The position numbers and the translations under genes were made by a program. Below the pieces are notes generated by a model. The model saw only the letters and a program-made list of their open reading frames with translations, was not told the DNA's origin and made no database searches. From assembly GCF_029626265.1 (NCBI RefSeq), contig NZ_JARUBN010000001.1, positions 3,534,001 to 3,598,000 of the forward strand: a stretch of 64,000 nt of DNA, read 5' to 3'. Position 1 is the stretch's first letter. Every line of letters begins with the position of its first letter. Positions 16,674 to 25,891 of this stretch are shown here, one piece after another. Source of the stretch: Micromonospora sp. WMMD1102. Its GTDB lineage: Bacteria > Actinomycetota > Actinomycetes > Mycobacteriales > Micromonosporaceae.

Positions 16674-17435
16674 TCACCCGTCGTCCGCCGGCCGTCCGCC
16701 GGTCGGGATGAAATCGAGCCGGCCGGCGGTGGCCACCGCGAGGTGGCCGTCCGGCACGGGTCGCCAACCCGGTTCCTCGTCCAGCGGCTCGGAGCTGACC
16801 AGCACCGACCCGCCGGTGGCCCGGACCGACAGCGCGTGCCCGCCGGCGCTCGCCACCACCAGCCGACCGTCGGTGAGCAGCAGGTTCAGCCGGGAACCGG
16901 GAGCCGCGGCCGCCACCTCCCGGACGGTCCGTCCGACCGCCTCGGCCGGGTCGGCCCCGGCCCGCAACCGGTGCCGGACCAGGGCCCAGAGCAGGGCCGC
17001 GTCGGTCGGGGCATCCAGGGTGAGCAGGTCCCGGGTCGGCAGCCCGGCGGCCAGGCTCGCCACCGAGTCCGGCCAGCCGGCCACCACCCCGTTCAGGCTG
17101 AACAGCCACCGTCCCTCGCCGAACGGGGCGGCGGCGGTCTCCACCACCGGCATGCCGACGGTGGCCGAGCGCACGGCCGCCAGTACCGCGCCGGCCGAGG
17201 TCGCGGCGGCCAGCGCCGGCAGGGTGGCGTCGGACCAGATCGGGGTGGCCCGCCGGTAGCGCACCGGCGGGCCGTCCCCGGGGTACCAGCCGACGCCGAA
17301 GCCGTCGGCGTTGACAGTGCCGCCCCCGCGCATGTCCCGGGGCGCCCAGGACTGCCGGGCCAGCGAATGCGGCGGATCGAACAGCAGCGCGGCCAGCGGC
17401 AGCGCCGGACCGAGATAGGCGAGATGCCGGCACAT
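16674..17435 (-). CDS. egtC: Gamma-glutamyl-hercynylcysteine S-oxide hydrolase EgtC
   Basis: This 253-aa class II glutamine-amidotransferase-fold (Ntn) hydrolase removes the glutamyl group from the EgtB product. It begins MCRHLAYLG, so Cys2 becomes the N-terminal nucleophile after Met removal. NADGFGVGWYPGDGPPVRYRR follows near residue 43, and FSLNGVVAGW matches the substrate-pocket loop. The length is normal. It lies between egtB (70 bp upstream) and egtD. Confidence 0.94.
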   Translation of the reverse strand: MCRHLAYLGPALPLAALLFDPPHSLARQSWAPRDMRGGGTVNADGFGVGWYPGDGPPVRYRRATPIWSDATLPALAAATSAGAVLAAVRSATVGMPVVETAAAPFGEGRWLFSLNGVVAGWPDSVASLAAGLPTRDLLTLDAPTDAALLWALVRHRLRAGADPAEAVGRTVREVAAAAPGSRLNLLLTDGRLVVASAGGHALSVRATGGSVLVSSEPLDEEPGWRPVPDGHLAVATAGRLDFIPTGGRPADDG

Positions 17436-17505
17436 CAGCGGATCCGGTCCCGCCGGGCGGGTACGGCGCCGCCCCGGTCCCGCCCGTCGGCGGGGTCTGC
17501 ACCGG

Positions 17506-18837
17506 TCACGCGGTCTCGTCCGGCCGGACGTCGCGGGCACAGCGGAAGCCGCTGAAGATCTGCCGGCGGATCGGCAGGTCCCAGTTGCGGAACGTGCCCC
17601 GGCAGGCGACCGGGTCGGTGCCGAAGGAGCCGCCCCGCAACACCCGGTAGCCGGAGCCGAAGAAGACCTCGGAGTACTCCCGGTAGGGGAAGGCCGCGAA
17701 CCCGGGATAGCCGAGGAACGGACTGGCGGTCCACTCCCAGACGTCCCCGACCAGCTGGTGCACGCCGAGCGGCGAGGCACCCGCCGGGTACGCCCCGACC
17801 GGTGCCGGGGCGAGGTGCCGCTGCCCCAGGTTGGCGTGCTCCGGCGTCGGGTCCTCGTCGCCCCAGGGATAGCGGCGGGAACGGCCGCTGACCGGATCCC
17901 AGCGGGCGGCCTTCTCCCACTCGGCCTCGGTCGGCAGCCGCCTGCCGGCCCAGGCGGCGTACGCCTCGGCCTCGTAGAAGCTGACGTGCACCACCGGCTC
18001 GTCCGGGACCAGCGGGGCGAACCGGCCGAACCGGGTGTAGCCCCAACCGGCGCCGTCGGGCCGCCAGTGCATCGGTGCCGTCAACCCGGCCGAGCAGCGG
18101 TGCTGCCAGCCCGGCTCGCTCCACCAGCGCGGGTCGGCGTAACCGCCGTCGGCGACGAAGGCGAGGTAGGCCGCGTTTGTCACCGGCGCCGCGTCGATGG
18201 CGTACGCCGGCAGTTCGACCGGGTGCCCGGGTCGCTCGTTGTCCAGCGCCCACGGGTCGGTGGAGGTACCCATGTCGAACCGGCCGGCCGGGATCAGCAC
18301 CTCTCCGGCGACCTGCACGGCCGCGGCCGGCGGTGCGGGTGCGGCGAGCACCGGCGGGCCGGCCCGGAGCTGGTGGGTGGCGAGCATGGTCTCGTCGTGC
18401 TGCTGCTCGTGCTGGGCGATCATGCCGAAAGCGAACCCGTCGGCGACCAGCCGGCTCCCGTCGAAGCGGATGCCGTCGAGCAGGTCGAAGACCTTGTCCC
18501 GGACGGTCGACACGTACCGCCGGGCCTCGGCCGGGCCGAGCAGCGGCAGGGCCGGCCGGTCCCGGCGGGGATGCTTGAAGGCGTCGTAGAGGTCGTCGAT
18601 GTCCCGCCGTACCGGCTCGCGGCCGCCGACGTCGCGGACCAGCCAGAGTTCCTCCTGGTTGCCGACGTGGGCGAGGTCCCAGACCAGCGGGGACATGATC
18701 GGCGAGTGCTGCCGGACCAGGTCGTCGTCGTCGACCGCCTCGGTGAGCCGGACACTGCGCTTCCGGGCCAGGGTCAGTTCGGCGGCGATCCGGTCGCGCA
18801 GCGACTCGCTCGGCGGGCTGTCCGATCGGGTGGTCAT
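17506..18837 (-). CDS. egtB: Hercynine oxygenase EgtB
   Basis: This 443-aa non-heme iron sulfoxide synthase couples gamma-glutamylcysteine to hercynine with O2. The N-terminal DinB-like domain carries the iron ligands: WDLAHVGNQEE (His57) and QHEQQHDE (His143, His147). The C-terminal FGE-sulfatase-like domain has RLPTEAEWEKAARW and VWEWTASPFLGYPG, and ends GSGYRVLRGGSFGTDPV then FSGFRCAR. Start ATG 18837 overlaps the egtA stop by 4 nt, so the two are translationally coupled. Confidence 0.95.
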   Translation of the reverse strand: MTTRSDSPPSESLRDRIAAELTLARKRSVRLTEAVDDDDLVRQHSPIMSPLVWDLAHVGNQEELWLVRDVGGREPVRRDIDDLYDAFKHPRRDRPALPLLGPAEARRYVSTVRDKVFDLLDGIRFDGSRLVADGFAFGMIAQHEQQHDETMLATHQLRAGPPVLAAPAPPAAAVQVAGEVLIPAGRFDMGTSTDPWALDNERPGHPVELPAYAIDAAPVTNAAYLAFVADGGYADPRWWSEPGWQHRCSAGLTAPMHWRPDGAGWGYTRFGRFAPLVPDEPVVHVSFYEAEAYAAWAGRRLPTEAEWEKAARWDPVSGRSRRYPWGDEDPTPEHANLGQRHLAPAPVGAYPAGASPLGVHQLVGDVWEWTASPFLGYPGFAAFPYREYSEVFFGSGYRVLRGGSFGTDPVACRGTFRNWDLPIRRQIFSGFRCARDVRPDETA

Positions 18838-20063
18838 GTCGATCCCTTCCGCGCGGCGGCGAGCCGCCGCGCCACGATCCGGGTGATCTCCTCGCGGGTC
18901 GCCGGAGGCAGACCGGTGCGGTCCAGCGACCGCAGGGCGAGGTCGAGCAGGGTGTCGGCCGCTCCGGCCAACAGCGGGTCGCGCAGCCCGTGCCGGGCCG
19001 CGTTCCACCACCGACCGGCGACGGGTTCGCAGGCGGCCTGGGCGGCGTCCCGGGTCCGGTCGTCGCCGAGCAGCGCGGCGAGCACGCCGACCGGGGCGAT
19101 CCACTCCGGGCCGGGCTGCGCGTCGAGATAGCGGATCTCCAGGTAGCCCCGGGGCCGTACCGGCGGGAAGAGGGTGCTGAGGTGGTAGTCGAGGTCGTCG
19201 GTGGTCGGCGGTCGGGGCAGCGCGCCGGCCAACCAGTCCCGGAAGGTGATCCCGGGCGGGACGGTCCAGTCCGCGCCGTCCCGGCGTACGCAGAGCAGCG
19301 GGGCGGCCAGCGCGTAGCGGACCCAGGCGCCGACCGGGTCCGTCGAGCTCGACGCGGGCGACCAGGCCGGACGGGTCCGGGCCGGGTCGATGAACTGCCA
19401 GGCGGCCATCCGGGCCGACGCCCAGCCGGTGTCCCGACCGGCATGCCGGCGGGCGGTGCCGAAGGCCGCGAGCAGCGGCGGACCGAACGCGTGCGCGGCG
19501 GCCCACCGCCCGGCGAAGTCGGCGGCGGTGCCGGCGTCCAGGCAGACCTGGAGGCCGGCGGTGCTGTACATCATGGTCCGGCCGGCGGCGCCGAGCCGGT
19601 CGAAGGCACAGCGCATCGCGCGGTACCGGGGGGTGTCGACCACCGGCGTCGGCGGCCGGTGCGGATCGATGCCGGTGGCGCCGGTGACCAGGCCGGCGGT
19701 GCCGAGCAGTTCGGTGAGGTGGGCGAGGTCGGAGCTGGCGCTCTCGTGCAACTCGCCGAGGGAGCGACGCGGGGCGGTGGAGATCTCCACCTGGCCGCCG
19801 GGCTCCACGCTCACCGTGCCCGAACGGGGCAACGGTTGGGCGGGGCTGTGCTGGTCGAGGGTGGTCGGGGCGTACGGGCCGAGTGCGGTGCGCAGCCGGA
19901 CCGGGTCGAGCGGCCGGCTCGGAACGGCCGCGTCGTGCACGGTCCATTCCAGTTCCACGCCGGTGAGGGCGGGTGGTCCGGTCTTGAAGCAGATCTTGGC
20001 GACGTAACCCTCGGCGTCCTCCATCGCCCGCAGGATCGTGCCGCTGTCCAGGTCGGATGGCAT
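18834..20063 (-). CDS. egtA: Glutamate-cysteine ligase EgtA
   Basis: This 409-aa GCS2-type ligase supplies gamma-glutamylcysteine for EgtB. The visible family motifs are GVELEWTVHD near residue 35, EPGGQVEISTAP near 90, MMYSTAGLQVCLD near 160, and RYLDAQPGPEW near 315. AGGGAGGGG lies 8 nt before ATG 20063. It is first in the egtABCD operon. The fifth gene of the mycobacterial pathway, the PLP lyase egtE, is not in this cluster and must be elsewhere or replaced. Confidence 0.93.
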   Translation of the reverse strand: MPSDLDSGTILRAMEDAEGYVAKICFKTGPPALTGVELEWTVHDAAVPSRPLDPVRLRTALGPYAPTTLDQHSPAQPLPRSGTVSVEPGGQVEISTAPRRSLGELHESASSDLAHLTELLGTAGLVTGATGIDPHRPPTPVVDTPRYRAMRCAFDRLGAAGRTMMYSTAGLQVCLDAGTAADFAGRWAAAHAFGPPLLAAFGTARRHAGRDTGWASARMAAWQFIDPARTRPAWSPASSSTDPVGAWVRYALAAPLLCVRRDGADWTVPPGITFRDWLAGALPRPPTTDDLDYHLSTLFPPVRPRGYLEIRYLDAQPGPEWIAPVGVLAALLGDDRTRDAAQAACEPVAGRWWNAARHGLRDPLLAGAADTLLDLALRSLDRTGLPPATREEITRIVARRLAAARKGST

Positions 20064-20157
20064 CAGTGCGGACCCCTCCCTTCGTGGAACCGACTCCCCT
20101 TACCCGGATCTCGGGAGCCCAATCTCCGGGGTACTGCCGATGACGAGCCTATATGCC

Positions 20158-20187
20158 TTGACAGGAATATTACTGAGCCGGTATGTT
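20158..20187 (+). promoter_or_regulatory. Consensus promoter of the arsR-SRPBCC operon
   Basis: TTGACA (20158-20163), an 18-bp spacer and TATGTT (20182-20187). ATG 20195 follows after 7 nt, so the transcript should begin at or next to the start codon (leaderless). This decides the ArsR start in favour of 20195 over the ATG at 20183, which overlaps the -10 box. Confidence 0.65.
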
Positions 20188-20194
20188 CTCGGTC

Positions 20195-20554
20195 ATGGCC
20201 ACGCCCTTCGAAGTGCTCGCCGAACCCGTCCGGCGACACATCCTGGACCTGCTGCGGGAACGCCCGCGCTCCGTCGGCGAGCTGACCGAGCAGTTGGGGC
20301 TGACCCAGCCGGGCACCTCGAAACACCTCCGGGTGCTGCGCGACGCCGGGCTCGTCCGGGTCCGCCCCGAGGCGCAGCGTCGCTGGTATGAACTCTGCCC
20401 CGAACCGCTGGCCGAGCTGGACGCCTGGCTCGCACCGTACCGCTGGATGTGGTCCGGTCGACTCGATGCCCTTGAACAGCATCTGAACACCATGCCATCG
20501 GGGTCCGACACTTCCACCCACCCCGGGCAGCCGCAATCCGAGGAGTTGACGTGA
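20195..20554 (+). CDS. ArsR family transcriptional repressor
   Basis: This 119-aa winged-helix protein starts MATPFEVLAEPVRRHILDLL and has the recognition helix region GLTQPGTSKHLRVLRDAGLVRV near residue 45. It lacks the Cys metal-binding motif of ArsR/SmtB sensors and belongs to the SRPBCC-linked subgroup that pairs with an AHSA1-domain gene. Its stop overlaps the GTG start of that gene by 4 nt, which gives coupled expression. It is likely autoregulated. Confidence 0.88.
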   Translation: MATPFEVLAEPVRRHILDLLRERPRSVGELTEQLGLTQPGTSKHLRVLRDAGLVRVRPEAQRRWYELCPEPLAELDAWLAPYRWMWSGRLDALEQHLNTMPSGSDTSTHPGQPQSEELT

Positions 20555-21444
20555 ACGAGAGTCTGGAGACCGCGGACGGGCGCCAGGTGCTGCGCATCGA
20601 GCGCCGGCTGCCGCATCCGCCGGAGAAGGTCTGGCCGGCCGTCACCGAGCCCGGACACCTCCGCGAGTGGTTCCCCGCCGAGGTGCGGCTGGACCCCCGG
20701 GTCGGCGGGCGGATGACCTTCAGCTTCGGGTCCGCCGCCGAGGACGCGCCGGAGTCGGTCGGCCGGGTCGACGCGTACGACCCGCCCCGGCTGTTCGCCT
20801 TCAGCTGGGAGGAGGAACTCTTCCGGATCGAGTTGCATCCGGACGGTCCCGGATGCCTGCTGGTGTTCAGCCACGTCTTCGACGACCGGGCCGGCGCGGC
20901 GAGCTTCGCCTCCGGTTGGCAGATCTGCCTGGACACCCTGGACGGCCTGCTGGACGGCCGGGCGACCGACCACTCGCCACGCCCGTCGGCCCGGCTGCAC
21001 GAGTCGTACGTCGAGCGGTTCGGGCTGGCCGACGGCGTCGTCGAGACCACCGACGACGGCTGGCGGGTGCGCTTCGAACGCCAACTGACCCGGCCCGCCG
21101 AAGCGGTCTGGGCGGCACTCGGCGGGACCACGCCACAGGACGGGACCGGCACGCTGGGCGGGCCGCCGCCGGCGGGCTTCACCAGCGCCGAGTTCCCGGC
21201 CGGGCCGGTCACCGCGCTGGACGCCCCGAGCCTGCTGGAGTACGCCTGGGAAGCCGCCGGAGCACCCGCCGGCCGGATCCGCTGGCAACTGGCCGAGGGC
21301 ACCGGACACGGCGCCCGGCTGCTACTCGAACAGACCGGCCCGGCCGGCACCGCCGGGGACGGGGCGACCGCGCTGACCGCCTGGCGGGCCCGGATCGAAC
21401 CACTCGCCCGGCAGCTGGCCGAGGAGGCCGACCGGCGACCGTAG
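20551..21444 (+). CDS. Tandem SRPBCC (AHSA1-like) protein
   Basis: This 297-aa protein has two START/Bet v 1-like domains. The first (residues 1-145) has LPHPPEKVWPAVTEPGHLREWFP and a GGRMTF strand. The second (155-290) starts RQLTRPAEAVWAALGG but has lost the typical LxxWW segment, so it may be diverged. Such proteins bind hydrophobic ligands in a central cavity; those downstream of ArsR genes have no fixed substrate. The GTG start at 20551 overlaps the arsR stop. Confidence 0.85.
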   Translation: MNESLETADGRQVLRIERRLPHPPEKVWPAVTEPGHLREWFPAEVRLDPRVGGRMTFSFGSAAEDAPESVGRVDAYDPPRLFAFSWEEELFRIELHPDGPGCLLVFSHVFDDRAGAASFASGWQICLDTLDGLLDGRATDHSPRPSARLHESYVERFGLADGVVETTDDGWRVRFERQLTRPAEAVWAALGGTTPQDGTGTLGGPPPAGFTSAEFPAGPVTALDAPSLLEYAWEAAGAPAGRIRWQLAEGTGHGARLLLEQTGPAGTAGDGATALTAWRARIEPLARQLAEEADRRP

Positions 21445-21566
21445 CCGCGCTCCCGACTTGACACCAAGCTTGCGAATATGTGCACTTGTGACACTCCGCT
21501 CCAGCCGGCACCGGTGCCCGCTCAGCAGTCGACCCGGGCCGGTGACCACCGTCACGGGGAGGCACG

Positions 21567-22919
21567 ATGGCACGTCACGCAGGCACGCCCGGCCCGGAAC
21601 CACGGCTCGACCGGCGACGGCTACTCGGGCTCGGCCTCGCCGCCGGGGCCGCTCCGTTACTGGGCGCCTGTGGCGGCGCCTCGACCACCGGGTCCGACGC
21701 CGAAGGGGCGATCACCTTCCTCTCCACGCAGTTCACCCCGGTCGAGGAGCGGCAGCGCTTCGAGCAGATCCTCCGGGACCGGGTCGGCGGCGGCGCGGTG
21801 GCGTACAACACCGTGGAGCCGAACATCTTCTCCTCGACCATCACGTCGCAGCTGGCCGCCGGCCGGGTCGAGGTGAGTCTGGCCGGCGGGCTGCACGGCG
21901 ACTTCGCCCCGCACGCCGACAAGTTCGCCAACCTCGACGAGCTGGCCGGCAAGCTGGCCGACCGCGGCTTCCCGCCCGAACTCGCCGAGCTGGGCAGGCT
22001 GGCCGGCGGCGCCACCACCTACCTGCCGTGGATGCAGGCCTCCTACGTGCTCGCCGTGAACAAGCGGGCGTTGCAATGGCTGCCCAGCGGCACCGACGTG
22101 CAGAACCTGACGTACGACCAGTTCCTGACCTGGGTCGGCGACGCCCGGCGGGCCAACGGCAACAGGCCGGTCCTCGGCCTGCCCTGCGGCCCGAAGGGGC
22201 TCTACCACCGGTTCTTCCAGGGCTACCTGCTGCCGAGCTTCACCGGCGGCCAGATGACCACCTTCCGCAACCCGGACGCGGTGCGGGCCTGGCAGTACAT
22301 GCTCGAGCTGTGGGCGCAGACCGCACCGGCGTCGACGAACTACGACAACATGCAGGAGCCGTTGCAGCGCGGTGAGGTGCTGATCGCCTGGGACCACGTC
22401 GCCCGGCTGGTCAACGCCCCGGCCGACAAGCCCGACGACTGGGTGATGGCACCCGCGCCGCGCGGGCCGAAAGGGCTCGGCTACATGCTGGTGGTGGCCG
22501 GCCTGGCGATCCCGGAGGGCGCACCGGAGCCGGACCGGGCGCGCCAGGTGATCGAGGCGTTGACCACGCCGGACGTACAGCTCGAGGTGTTGCGCCGCAA
22601 CGCCTTCTTCCCGGTGGTCTCCGCCACCCTCCCGGACGACCTGCCACCGGCGGTGGCGCTGGAGGCCGAGGCGGTACGCCGGCAGCAGGACGCCGAGGGT
22701 GCCGTGGTCGCGCTGCCGCCGGTCGGTCTGGGTGCCAAGGACGGTGAGGTCTCGCAGATCTTCAAGAACTGCTTCAAGGAGATCTGCCTGGACCGCCGGC
22801 CCGTGCAGCAGGTCCTGGACCGGCAGGCGCAGCAGCTCGACACGATCCTGGCCGAGGTGAAGGTGCCGTGCTGGCGCCCGGACCCGGTCGAGGCGGGGCA
22901 GACGTGCCGGGTGCAGTGA
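21567..22919 (+). CDS. ABC transporter extracellular solute-binding lipoprotein
   Basis: This 450-aa family 1 (sugar-type) binding protein has a twin-Arg region (RLDRRRLLGLGLAAG) and the lipobox LLGAC with Cys35 as the lipidation site, so it is probably Tat-exported and membrane-anchored. The mature part contains the usual NTVEPNIFSSTITSQLAAGRVE hinge segment. The substrate is probably a carbohydrate or glycoside, but this is not readable from the sequence. It is the first gene of a four-gene importer operon. A TTGACA element lies about 110 bp upstream (21457-21462). Confidence 0.9.
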   Translation: MARHAGTPGPEPRLDRRRLLGLGLAAGAAPLLGACGGASTTGSDAEGAITFLSTQFTPVEERQRFEQILRDRVGGGAVAYNTVEPNIFSSTITSQLAAGRVEVSLAGGLHGDFAPHADKFANLDELAGKLADRGFPPELAELGRLAGGATTYLPWMQASYVLAVNKRALQWLPSGTDVQNLTYDQFLTWVGDARRANGNRPVLGLPCGPKGLYHRFFQGYLLPSFTGGQMTTFRNPDAVRAWQYMLELWAQTAPASTNYDNMQEPLQRGEVLIAWDHVARLVNAPADKPDDWVMAPAPRGPKGLGYMLVVAGLAIPEGAPEPDRARQVIEALTTPDVQLEVLRRNAFFPVVSATLPDDLPPAVALEAEAVRRQQDAEGAVVALPPVGLGAKDGEVSQIFKNCFKEICLDRRPVQQVLDRQAQQLDTILAEVKVPCWRPDPVEAGQTCRVQ

Positions 22920-23830
22920 GCACCGCGCCCGATCCGGCACCTGCCGGACCGGCGCCGCCGAGCCGGCCGCCGGGCCGCTCCCGTCGGCGGCCCCGGGTGC
23001 CGACGGCTGCCCTCCTGGTCGCCCCCTCGGTGGTGTTCCTGGCCGCGCTCTTCCTCTGGCCGATCGTGGTCGGCGTCGGGCAGGCGTTCACCGGCACCGA
23101 CGGGCCCACCACGGCACACCTGCGCCGGATGCTGGACGACCCGTACTTCTGGACGGCGACCAGGAACACCGCGCTGCTGATCGTGGTGCTGATCCCGTTG
23201 CAGTTCGCCTTCGCGCTGGCCATGGCGCTGCTGCTGCGGGAGCGGCCGAGGCTGTCGTCGTTCTACTTCTACGTCTGGTGCGTGCCGCTGGCGATCAGCG
23301 ACCTGGCCGCCGGGCTGGTCTGGCTGTCCATCTTCGCCGACCGGGGGTACCTCAACTCGGTGCTGTCCCAGCTCGGGCTCGGCGACGGCTACGCCTGGCT
23401 GTCGTACGACAGCACCGGCACCATGTTCCTGGCGATCCTGCTGGCCGAGCTGTGGCGGGCCACCTCGCTGGTACTGGTGATCGTGGTGGCCGGGCTGCAG
23501 AACATCCCCCGCGACTACGACGAGGCGGCGGCGGTCTTCGGCGCCACCTACTGGCAGCGGCTGCGGCACGTCATCCTGCCGCAGCTGCGGCCGAGCCTCC
23601 AGGTGGCGCTGATCCTGCGGACCATCCTCGGGTTGCAGACCTTCGCCGTCGCCCAGGCGCTGACCGGGCGGAGCTTCCCGCTGCTGGTCGGCGAGACCTA
23701 CCAGTGGTACGTGACGTTGCAGAACGAGCGGGTCTCGGCGGCGATCGCCCTGGTGATCCTGCTGATGTCGCTCGGCACCGCGGTGGTCTACCTGCGGGTG
23801 CTGCGTGATCCGGCGGGAGGTCACCGGTGA
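22904..23830 (+). CDS. ABC transporter permease (MalF-like)
   Basis: This 308-aa permease has six predicted membrane helices and the EAA loop DYDEAAAVFGATYWQRLRHVILPQLRP near residue 205. Start GTG 22904 is preferred because GAGGCGGGG lies 6 nt upstream. GTG 22916, which would form a GTGA overlap with the lipoprotein stop, is an alternative. Either way the reading frames overlap. It partners the next permease and the ATPase. Confidence 0.9.
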   Translation: MPGAVSTAPDPAPAGPAPPSRPPGRSRRRPRVPTAALLVAPSVVFLAALFLWPIVVGVGQAFTGTDGPTTAHLRRMLDDPYFWTATRNTALLIVVLIPLQFAFALAMALLLRERPRLSSFYFYVWCVPLAISDLAAGLVWLSIFADRGYLNSVLSQLGLGDGYAWLSYDSTGTMFLAILLAELWRATSLVLVIVVAGLQNIPRDYDEAAAVFGATYWQRLRHVILPQLRPSLQVALILRTILGLQTFAVAQALTGRSFPLLVGETYQWYVTLQNERVSAAIALVILLMSLGTAVVYLRVLRDPAGGHR

Positions 23831-24648
23831 GCCGGTCCCGGGCGGCCCGGCGGCGCACCGTCGCGATCCAGGCCGCCTGCGTGCTTGTCACCCTCTTCAT
23901 GGGGCTGCCGATCTATCTGATCGCGCTGGCCGCGCTCTCCAGCCGGGAGTCGCTGAACCGGTTCCCGCTCTCGCTGCTGCCCACCGACGTCTCGACCGAG
24001 ACGATGCGGGTCTTCCTGGACAGCACCGGGGTGGTCGGCGGGTTCCAGAACTCGGTCGAGGTGGGGCTGCTCAGCCTGACCCTCTCGCTGCTGCTCGGCG
24101 TGCCGGCCGGTTACGCCGTCGCCCGGTACGCCTTCCGGGGCCGGGAGCCCTACCAGCTGTTCCTGCTGCTCACCCGGGCGCTGCCGATCGTGGTTCTCTC
24201 GGTGCCGCTGGCCCGGGTCTTCCTGGCCACCGGCCTCTACGACAGCACGTACGCGGTCGCGCTGCTGCACACCGCGCTGACCCTGCCGACCACCGTGCTG
24301 ATCACGTCGGCGATCTTCGTGGCGGTGCCGGTGGAGCACGAGGAGGCGGCGATGGTCTTCGGGGCCAGCGCACCGCGCGCCTTCGCCCGGGTGGTACTCC
24401 CGCAGGCGCTGCCCGGGATCGCCGCCGCCGCCATCTTCGCCTTCGTCACCTCCTGGAACGAGGTGCTCGGCGCGGCCGTGCTCACCCTGAACCGGCGTAC
24501 GCTGCCGGCCCAGGTGCTCTCGACGCTCGCCGACTCGCCGCTGGCGTTCCGGTTCGCCGGAGGCTTCGCGCTTGTCGTACCGGCGCTGGTCTTCATCGCG
24601 TTCATGCGCCGCTACCTGTTGAACATGTGGGGAACCACGATCCGCTGA
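23827..24648 (+). CDS. ABC transporter permease (MalG-like)
   Basis: This 273-aa permease has six hydrophobic segments and the EAA motif EHEEAAMVFGASAPRAFARVVLPQALPG near residue 175. Its GTG start overlaps the previous stop by 4 nt. It is the second half of the heteromeric sugar-type channel, ending MRRYLLNMWGTTIR. Confidence 0.9.
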   Translation: MSRSRAARRRTVAIQAACVLVTLFMGLPIYLIALAALSSRESLNRFPLSLLPTDVSTETMRVFLDSTGVVGGFQNSVEVGLLSLTLSLLLGVPAGYAVARYAFRGREPYQLFLLLTRALPIVVLSVPLARVFLATGLYDSTYAVALLHTALTLPTTVLITSAIFVAVPVEHEEAAMVFGASAPRAFARVVLPQALPGIAAAAIFAFVTSWNEVLGAAVLTLNRRTLPAQVLSTLADSPLAFRFAGGFALVVPALVFIAFMRRYLLNMWGTTIR

Positions 24649-24660
24649 AAGGGACGAGCG

Positions 24661-25752
24661 TTGGCCGAGATCGTGCTGCGGAACCTGGTGAAGACGTATC
24701 CGGGCACCCGCACCCCCGCCACCGACGACATCAGCCTGGAGGTTCGCGACGGCGAGTTCCTGGTGCTGGTCGGGCCGAGCGGCTGCGGCAAGACCACCCT
24801 GCTCCGGATGATCGCCGGACTGGAGACCCCGGACTCCGGCACCGTGCGGATCGGCGACCGGGACGTGACGGACCTGCCGGCCCGGCAGCGCGGCCTGTCG
24901 ATGGTCTTCCAGTCGTACGCCATCTGGCCGCACATGCGGGTGCGGCAGAACATCGCGTTCGGGCTGGCGATGCGGAAGACCCCGAAGGCGGAGATCGACC
25001 GGCGGGTCGGCGAGGCGGCCGAGCTGCTGCACCTGACGGAGTTCCTGGACCGCTATCCGGCGCAGCTCTCCGGCGGGCAGCGGCAGCGCGTCGCGGTGGC
25101 CCGGGCGATCGTCACCGACGCCGACGTGCTGCTGATGGACGAGCCGCTGTCCAATCTGGACGCCCTGCTCCGGATGGAGTTCCGCACCGAGCTGAAGCGG
25201 ATCGTCGGCAAGCTCGGCACCACCACCGTCTACGTCACGCACGACCAGGCCGAGGCACTCTCCCTCGGCGACCGGGTCGCGGTGCTCCGCGACGGCCGGG
25301 TCGCCCAGGTCGGTCCGCCGCTGGACGTCTACGACAGCCCGGCCGACGAGTTCGTCGGCGGCTTCCTCGGCGCCCCGCCGATGAACTTCCTGCCGGCCCG
25401 GCTGGAGCGCGCGGACGGCGTCCCCCGGCTGCGCATCGGCGACCAGTCCACCGCCGCACCGGCCGGGCTCGCCGACCATCCGGGCACCGACGTGACGGTC
25501 GGGGTGCGGGCCGAGAACATCGAGGTCTTCGACGCCGACGGGCCGGGCCGGTTGGCCGCCCGGGTCGAGGTGGTGGAGCCGACCGGGGCGGCCATCCTGC
25601 TGACCGTGGAGCTGGCCGGCCGGCAACTCAAGGTGCAGGCGCCGCCGACGTTCCGGATCGGCCCCGGCAGCCCGGTCTGGCTCGCCGTCGACCCGGACCG
25701 GATGCGCTGCTACGACCCGGCCGACTCGACCGCGATCACCGTCGCCGGCTGA
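24661..25752 (+). CDS. ABC transporter ATP-binding protein (MsmK/UgpC type)
   Basis: This 363-aa ATPase has Walker A GPSGCGKTT near residue 38, a Q-loop VFQSYAIWPHM, signature LSGGQRQRVAVARAI near 138, Walker B DVLLMDEPLSNLD and H-loop TVYVTHDQAEA. A C-terminal TOBE/MalK-type regulatory domain runs from about residue 240 to 355. TTG 24661 is the start, with AAGGGA upstream, 12 bp after the permease stop. Unlike many sugar importers that share one MsmK, this operon has its own ATPase. Confidence 0.93.
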   Translation: MAEIVLRNLVKTYPGTRTPATDDISLEVRDGEFLVLVGPSGCGKTTLLRMIAGLETPDSGTVRIGDRDVTDLPARQRGLSMVFQSYAIWPHMRVRQNIAFGLAMRKTPKAEIDRRVGEAAELLHLTEFLDRYPAQLSGGQRQRVAVARAIVTDADVLLMDEPLSNLDALLRMEFRTELKRIVGKLGTTTVYVTHDQAEALSLGDRVAVLRDGRVAQVGPPLDVYDSPADEFVGGFLGAPPMNFLPARLERADGVPRLRIGDQSTAAPAGLADHPGTDVTVGVRAENIEVFDADGPGRLAARVEVVEPTGAAILLTVELAGRQLKVQAPPTFRIGPGSPVWLAVDPDRMRCYDPADSTAITVAG

Positions 25753-25891
25753 GCGGGCGGGCGCGGCGACGGCCTGCCGGAGCGGTCGGGCCGCCTCGCG
25801 GGTACGCTGTGCGGCGCCGCCCCCGCCGACCGCCGCAACCTCGTTACGCCGCGATTGCGTGTCCGGCCGCACCGCTGGGTACGGTGTGCAC

